Position numbers and translations under genes: made by a program. This document shows, one piece after another, positions 60,401 to 64,000 of a DNA stretch of 64,000 bases. The stretch spans positions 806,001 through 870,000 of the forward strand of contig JACJYD010000002.1 of the NCBI GenBank assembly GCA_020636275.1. The letters run 5' to 3'. The DNA is from Lewinellaceae bacterium (GTDB taxonomy: Bacteria; Bacteroidota; Bacteroidia; Chitinophagales; Saprospiraceae). Position 1 is the stretch's first letter. Every line of letters begins with the position of its first letter. The notes under the pieces are model-generated. The model was not told the DNA's origin. It was given only the letters and a program-made list of their open reading frames with translations, and ran no database searches.

Positions 60401-62443
60401 AATACCCAGCATGACCAGGGCTGCATCGGAGGAGTGGATCCGCATCAATTGGTAGATGGACGTTTTTTCCACCGAGTTGTCGATGATCCGGATGGTGGCT
60501 TGCATCCGGAATTGTTCGAGGATCTTCTGCACCCGAACCTCCAGCTCCTTGTAGTCGATGTTCTGGTTGTTGACCAGCAGGATGCGCAGCTGGGCATCGC
60601 GCCATTTGTCCGATTTCAGCAAAAAGCGGGTCAGGCTTAGCATGAGCTCGGCATTGTTGCTGATGTCGCGCCACCAGAGATCGATGGTTCCGTAGTCGCG
60701 GAAGCGGTAGCGCTCGTCGTAGTCGAGGTAGAGGACGTTATAATCCAGGTCGATCAGGCGCTGGGTCATTTGGGTGAACCAGATGGGGTCGGTCGTATTT
60801 TTGGCCCAACCCATCAGGACCGTATTGGGGTCGATCCCCGAAAACCCAAAAGTGGTGGCGATGGTTTCGATACCCTTGAACACGTTCTGGACCTCCAATC
60901 GCCGGCCGAACATCCCGTATTTGCGAAGCTCCGGATCGGTAACCGCTTGTTGGTGCTTGGGGAAAAGGATCTGTGCTTCGGGGTTTTCGATCAGGTCGAA
61001 ATTGGTGGCGATACCCACTTTGCCGGTCATGGCGTCGGCAAATTCCAGCAGGTGGGGCCGTTGCCGGGTGCCGCCGCTGAAGAGGAGGATATTGGGTTTC
61101 CAATTGCGTTTGTGCTCCTCGTTGACATCCATTCGCTGCAGACCGGTTTTGACGACGGAGGTCCATACGGAGTTCCAGATGTCGCCGGTGCCGAGCGAGA
61201 GTTCCTTGCGCACCAGCCATAGATAGACCAGGGAAATGATCACAAATGCCGCAAACATGGCCAGCATGTCGAGCTGGAACATGACCATAAAGGTGGCCAC
61301 GAAACCCACCAGTCCGATCCAGCGGCTGATGCGGAAGGTGGGGTTAAAATCCGAGCTGGCCCAGCTTTCCAGGAAAAAAGAGAGGTTGATGAAACCGTAG
61401 GCCGTCAGGTAGAACATGGATACCACCCGTGCGATGACGTCGAGTTCGCCGATCAGGATGCCGGCTTCGGCGATGAGCAGGCACAGGAACAAGGCATTCC
61501 AGGGTTCATTGTCCTTCCCCTTGCCCCGACCGAAGATCCGGGGCGTGATGCGGTCGACCGACATAGCTTGCAAAATGCGGGGGCCGCCGAGTATCCCTCC
61601 CAGTGCGGAGGAAAGCGTGGCGCCCCAAATGCCCGCCACTACTGCAGGAGCAAAAAAGGCGATTTTCAGGAGGACCAGATTATCCGACCGAAGGGTTTGG
61701 GGATCTACCGTGAAGGCGATAAATACGGCCAGTCCGACATAGATCAGGAATCCGGCGACGATCGCCGAAATGGTTCCGATCGGGATCGAAGACTTCGGGT
61801 TGCGCAGATCGCCGCTCATGGCGATACCGGCTGTAAACCCCGTTACGGCGGGAAAAAAGATGGCGAAGACCGTCATCATGTCTGCGCTTTCTTTCCCCCC
61901 GAAGAAGGGCACGGCTGCGGGCGCCAGCTCGCGGGTACCCAGCGCGATGGAGATCAGCGATAATCCGATGGCCGCCATGATGAAAAACTGAGTTTTCAAG
62001 GCTACGGAGGTGCTGATCAGCGCAATGATCATGAGTGATACCAGCGCAATAGACCCGGTGATGCGGTAGCCCTCGACATTGGTTTCCAGTCCGAGGTAAG
62101 CGTTGAAACTTTCCGCAAAGCCAACCAGGTAGAGCGCGATGCTCAAGGCGGTGCCTACGAAAAGCGTCAGTCCGATGGCCCCGCCGATAGGGAGTCCCAG
62201 GCTCCGGGAAAGCACGTAGTAAATGCCGCCGGCCCCCACTTTTTTGTCCGTAGCAATGGAAGAAACGCTCAAACCGGTGGAGAAAGAAATGACATGGGCT
62301 ACCAAAATGATGGTCAGGGTCCCCACCAGTCCGGCATTGCCGACCACCCAGCCCATTCGCATATACATGATCACCCCGAGGATCGTCAGAATGGAGGGCG
62401 TGAATACCCCCGCGAAGGCGCCAAATTTTTTGGGTCCGGTCAT
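57431..62443 (-). CDS. Cation-chloride-cotransporter-like transporter fused to coiled coil and P-loop ATPase, 1,670 aa
   Basis: Residues about 8-425 are a twelve-helix APC-fold transporter whose start, FGAFAGVFTPSILTILGVIM then GWVVGNAGLVGT, is the SLC12/CCC signature; SGDLRNPKSSIP is the loop before TM7. Residues about 430-735 match the CCC cytoplasmic C-terminal domain (NILLFSGGTRQRPHLLEFAD ... LRILLVNNQN). Residues 740-1370 are almost wholly helical with coiled-coil stretches and no known domain. A P-loop NTPase follows: Walker A GGAGTGKS (1380-1387), Walker B VFVVDDLE (1444-1451), a sensor-like FFILNANL near 1480, and a winged-helix-like end (1590-1670). Normal CCC proteins end near 1,000 residues or less. 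Probably an ion transporter gated by nucleotide-driven remodelling; divergent from a CBS protein and coupled to 56860-57429. Confidence 0.88.
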   Translation of the reverse strand: MTGPKKFGAFAGVFTPSILTILGVIMYMRMGWVVGNAGLVGTLTIILVAHVISFSTGLSVSSIATDKKVGAGGIYYVLSRSLGLPIGGAIGLTLFVGTALSIALYLVGFAESFNAYLGLETNVEGYRITGSIALVSLMIIALISTSVALKTQFFIMAAIGLSLISIALGTRELAPAAVPFFGGKESADMMTVFAIFFPAVTGFTAGIAMSGDLRNPKSSIPIGTISAIVAGFLIYVGLAVFIAFTVDPQTLRSDNLVLLKIAFFAPAVVAGIWGATLSSALGGILGGPRILQAMSVDRITPRIFGRGKGKDNEPWNALFLCLLIAEAGILIGELDVIARVVSMFYLTAYGFINLSFFLESWASSDFNPTFRISRWIGLVGFVATFMVMFQLDMLAMFAAFVIISLVYLWLVRKELSLGTGDIWNSVWTSVVKTGLQRMDVNEEHKRNWKPNILLFSGGTRQRPHLLEFADAMTGKVGIATNFDLIENPEAQILFPKHQQAVTDPELRKYGMFGRRLEVQNVFKGIETIATTFGFSGIDPNTVLMGWAKNTTDPIWFTQMTQRLIDLDYNVLYLDYDERYRFRDYGTIDLWWRDISNNAELMLSLTRFLLKSDKWRDAQLRILLVNNQNIDYKELEVRVQKILEQFRMQATIRIIDNSVEKTSIYQLMRIHSSDAALVMLGIPIIKSGSEKNFVERTNELVGVIGTTLLVKASSQFDETNLGLQEIESKPMWQEAIPAVDPLRLPSHPQLKTAVLDWSHHLNQQSENFTGTALAPIARSYQAMIGQAREHIERLFDKIEKSPRLESAYRLLSRTTRTLERLSADLLEKEAEVMHELLRGGLTKFRQERIHLVRQAPRFLFCEAENGGATIRIPWKKLLQHHYHANLLPGLQRAMLNFGRSHYAFLHAYSRLLEKDVLELLLYLGSRKPKDAELAIRKVRERSFQDLDRLQREAAFFEQFTLYNLQNADRQACNKLSLDLDRQDLRDHLREQGKNHGRNPEKEIQRQLESFPDHWRRNQRLFHRKFETGLKIHGMSLKLGQLVEQVKADVELHYFKMLEIRLRKTYADVQQAIILLEKGRADEIQPSVFRIEEETYVSPESIAHKIERATENLADRLPERLEVISSEAMDLFDKEQGDQVEIIELAVDKIAAFLLQTHFVAPVEQHFHRVVHKAHQAFTQLLNAANALAYAIQASREEGQGARLPEALGKTMSDLEVLQEELEILEKSFQKDLEICLRTTHAELDIKNLTKEAPLLQQHIRQKKSLLFLRRWWSRVQSNVNNRLHDLQVQLARRRQRMETVKQVNRYAHLHSDYARASAFMQQLALAPDLRTALPFYYRQLFSGKHISSRKSLHNRQHEEGLAAEWIGKIGSGFSGALLVLGGAGTGKSYFCEQIAESLLPGTAYYILPPKDTATEASDLRKAFQMACDAKGPVQTLLKTLPAGSVFVVDDLERWWFRGQNSHGAIDALASLILEFGTRHFFILNANLHAYSGLQAFTAIQKCILQTLFLGPLTRRELQEVILFRHKTGGMKLSYRDRTERKLSATRLIPLFKKLHRYSEGNVGAALQTWLRSMSGMDEDTLILSEPVRLEFPNLEDPRWKVLLYQIILHRNLTIKEFAQLFPDWTPDELKSLLNELVRSQLLQKIDKSIYTLDPGCRPYLEKWLQDTGILT

Positions 62444-62567
62444 GAGGGAAAAGTAAGAAAAAAATAAAGGATTTCAGGCTATTATTGACCGGCGACCTCT
62501 TGAAAATCCTGTTTTTATTTCGTATATTATGGGTTTGTTTACTTTTTTCCATTTAAATCCTCGCACT

Positions 62568-63023
62568 ATGAAAAATTTCAAAACCAAAGAACCCGTTGTT
62601 GAAACCCCCAAAGCCACGAGGCTGGGAGGCTCCGTAAAGGACTACATGGCGACCAACCTGATCACCTTCCGGCCTGACACGCCTATTTTAGACGCTATTG
62701 CTACGCTGGTTGAGAAAAAGATCTCCGGGGCTCCGGTGCTCAACGAAAAGAAAGAAGTCGTGGGCATGATCGATGAAAAAGACTGCATGCGCGTTTTGAT
62801 AGAACGCTCCTACCACAGCCAACCCGTCCGGGATGGCGTTGCTGCCGATTATATGGATTCGGTGATGCGGTCGATCTCCTCAAAATCCGATATTCTGGAC
62901 GTGGCGAATATTTTCCTGGAAACTTCCTACAAGCGCCTCCTGGTGGTGGATAAATTTGGGAAACTGATCGGGCAGATCAGCCGGAGTGATGCCTTGAGGG
63001 CGATCCTTGATCTGGAGAAATAA
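62568..63023 (+). CDS. Tandem CBS-domain protein
   Basis: Start at 62568 is chosen, since an upstream in-frame start (62529) adds an atypical leader. The 151-residue protein has a short basic N-terminus and two CBS motifs (VKDYMATNLITFRPDTPILDA... GAPVLNEKKEVVGMI and DYMDSVMRSISSKSDIL... RLLVVDKFGKLIGQISRSD). Such pairs bind adenine nucleotides, often regulating transporters. It diverges from the transporter-ATPase fusion with 124 bp between starts, so it is a candidate soluble regulator of that system. Confidence 0.88.
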   Translation: MKNFKTKEPVVETPKATRLGGSVKDYMATNLITFRPDTPILDAIATLVEKKISGAPVLNEKKEVVGMIDEKDCMRVLIERSYHSQPVRDGVAADYMDSVMRSISSKSDILDVANIFLETSYKRLLVVDKFGKLIGQISRSDALRAILDLEK

Positions 63024-63106
63024 AATTCTTCCTTTTCTATTAAATTTTTCAATTCCTGACCATCCCTTTTCCGGATGGCCCGGCCGCGAAATGACAGCTT
63101 GTAGGG

Positions 63107-63415
63107 TCAAGCTGCCAGTTCGGGTACGTAGGCTTCCTCCGGTCTAGCTTCGGGAGTGTCATCCAGTCTTTTCCATTCGAGTTTCCAGAAGTAGTCGGTG
63201 ATCTGGTTGACCGAACTCCAGAAGAAGCGGCCGGCAGGGGAGAGGTGCCACATCAGCAGTTCGCTGAAATCGTTGGCGTAGGGGTTAAAGCTGGCGTTGG
63301 TGTTCTCAGTGGCGCGAAGCGCCTCCCAGACCAGGGTTTGAAGGTGTTCGGGCAGGGGGGAGATCCAGGTTTCGATCTTGTTTTTCAGGGTGTCATTCAG
63401 GGTTTTCATGGTCAT
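63107..63415 (-). CDS. Hypothetical protein, 102 aa
   Basis: A small helical cytoplasmic protein with aromatic-rich LLMWHLSPAGRFFWSSVNQITDYFWKLEW and an acidic Pro-rich tail (DDTPEARPEEAYVPELA). No family recognised. ATG codons at 63415 and 63409 are both possible. Convergent with the CBS gene (84 bp between stops) and divergent from the alkaline phosphatase gene. Confidence 0.55.
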   Translation of the reverse strand: MTMKTLNDTLKNKIETWISPLPEHLQTLVWEALRATENTNASFNPYANDFSELLMWHLSPAGRFFWSSVNQITDYFWKLEWKRLDDTPEARPEEAYVPELAA

Positions 63416-63585
63416 CAGTTTTTTTGGTTACAGTTGCAATATGTACCCAAAATGCCCGAATGACTAAATCCGATTGTAGCGAAGTTGAGGAGTTATGTTG
63501 CAGGGGGGGCGCATTATTGTTGCAAGTGAGAAATGTCATTGTTTTTCTCCCGGGCAACCTGGAATTTATCCAAAATTACCCGATC

Positions 63586-64000
63586 ATGAAACAACGACAA
63601 TTCCTGCTCCTTTCCATGGCAGGGCTCGTGCTCTTATTTTTTTCCTTCCATTCCAGCTCCCCAACTGTTCCACCGAACCCGGCTCCCAACAATATCATCC
63701 TGCTCGTCGGCGATGGCATGGGGCTGGCCCAGGTATCCTACCTCTATGTCTCCAGTGTGGACCGCGTCCATTTTTCCCGGTTCCAATTTAATGGCCTTCA
63801 CATCAACACCCCTGTCGGAGATCGGATCACCGATTCGGCGGCAGGCGCCACCGCTATTGCCACCGGAAGCAAAACCCGTAATGGCGCCGTGGGCGTCAAT
63901 GCGAATGGAGTTCCACAGCAGAGCCTTTTGGAACTGGCTGCCCTCCAGGAGAAACGCACGGGGTTGATTGCCACCACGTCCATTACCGATGCCACCCCGG
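63586..64000 (+). CDS. Alkaline phosphatase, 5' part
   Basis: The frame from ATG 63586 continues past the window end (138 residues visible). A signal sequence (FLLLSMAGLVLLFFSFHSS) is followed by NIILLVGDGMGLAQVSY, with the metal-binding Asp, and TDSAAGATAIATGSKTRNGA, in which the Ser of DSAAGAT is the phosphorylated nucleophile. These are the two hallmark motifs of the PhoA-type alkaline phosphatase family. Periplasmic phosphate-ester hydrolysis is expected. Confidence 0.9.
   Translation, partial: MKQRQFLLLSMAGLVLLFFSFHSSSPTVPPNPAPNNIILLVGDGMGLAQVSYLYVSSVDRVHFSRFQFNGLHINTPVGDRITDSAAGATAIATGSKTRNGAVGVNANGVPQQSLLELAALQEKRTGLIATTSITDATP

Noticed and set aside
1..64000. CRISPR arrays, rRNA and tRNA genes
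   Set aside because: No regularly spaced repeats, rRNA-like blocks or tRNA cloverleaf sequences were recognised by eye; a covariance-model scan would settle tRNAs.

Overview
The window looks like a chromosome segment of a Bacteroidota bacterium, most likely of the Saprospiria (Lewinella/Haliscomenobacter-like) group; that lineage call is inference. The grounds are: several secreted proteins ending in type IX secretion (T9SS) sorting domains of the 'FPNP...G.Y' type, Bacteroidota -7 boxes (TAnnTTTG) ahead of genes that lack clear Shine-Dalgarno sites, a TonB-dependent receptor with a carboxypeptidase-regulatory-like N-terminus, a DUF1501/DUF1800 pair, WG-repeat proteins, and an ECF sigma factor next to a beta-barrel protein. 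I recognise no rRNA, tRNA or CRISPR.

Layout. 1-10.2 kb: ordinary metabolic and housekeeping genes (metallo-beta-lactamase-fold protein, membrane methyltransferase, vanadium-type haloperoxidase lipoprotein, patatin phospholipase, Zn-alcohol dehydrogenase, EamA exporter, D-amino-acid oxidase, Crp/Fnr regulator with a DUF2892 gene, GNAT protein). 10.2-21.4 kb: methyltransferase, a small non-coding element bounded by 23-bp inverted repeats (11044-11509), DUF2911, a TonB-dependent receptor, a cyclic-2,3-diphosphoglycerate-synthetase-like GTPase, a T9SS cargo, two WG-repeat proteins and DUF2200. 21.57-29.63 kb: an 8.06-kb composite transposon made of two IS4-family copies in the same orientation, flanked outside by the same 9-bp sequence (CAAAACCAC) and carrying two large T9SS-secreted proteins, one with an in-frame amber codon just after its signal peptide. 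30-40 kb: a 1,337-residue beta-helix adhesin-like protein, a BNR-type propeller, a membrane-anchored winged-helix regulator, another T9SS protein and a GH3 beta-glucosidase with a PA14 insert. 40.4-45.2 kb: a four-gene unit (TPR/outer-membrane barrel, family-2 synthase, GH26-like hydrolase, dual-specificity-type phosphatase) that looks like a synthase-dependent exopolysaccharide export system. 45.3-51.2 kb: lipoproteins, an ECF sigma factor with a protein joining an inner-membrane helix to an outer-membrane-type barrel, a PepSY-like repeat lipoprotein with a natural poly-His tail, DUF2568 and a POT-family transporter. 51.3-56.8 kb: a frameshifted paralogue of the beta-helix protein and the DUF1501/DUF1800 pair. 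56.9-64 kb: a 1,670-residue protein joining a cation-chloride-cotransporter-like transporter to a long helical region and a C-terminal P-loop ATPase with a winged-helix end, coupled to a small membrane protein and divergent from a CBS-domain protein; then the 5' part of an alkaline phosphatase.

The strongest candidates for something undescribed are the transporter-ATPase fusion (57431-62443) with its two neighbours, the composite transposon moving T9SS cargo proteins, and the exopolysaccharide unit. Several structured DNA elements (a perfect 70-bp palindrome at 7824-7893, an 18-bp-arm hairpin at 51203-51257, a terminal-inverted-repeat element at 11044-11509 and a related decayed one near 37.7 kb) are not explained by the genes.
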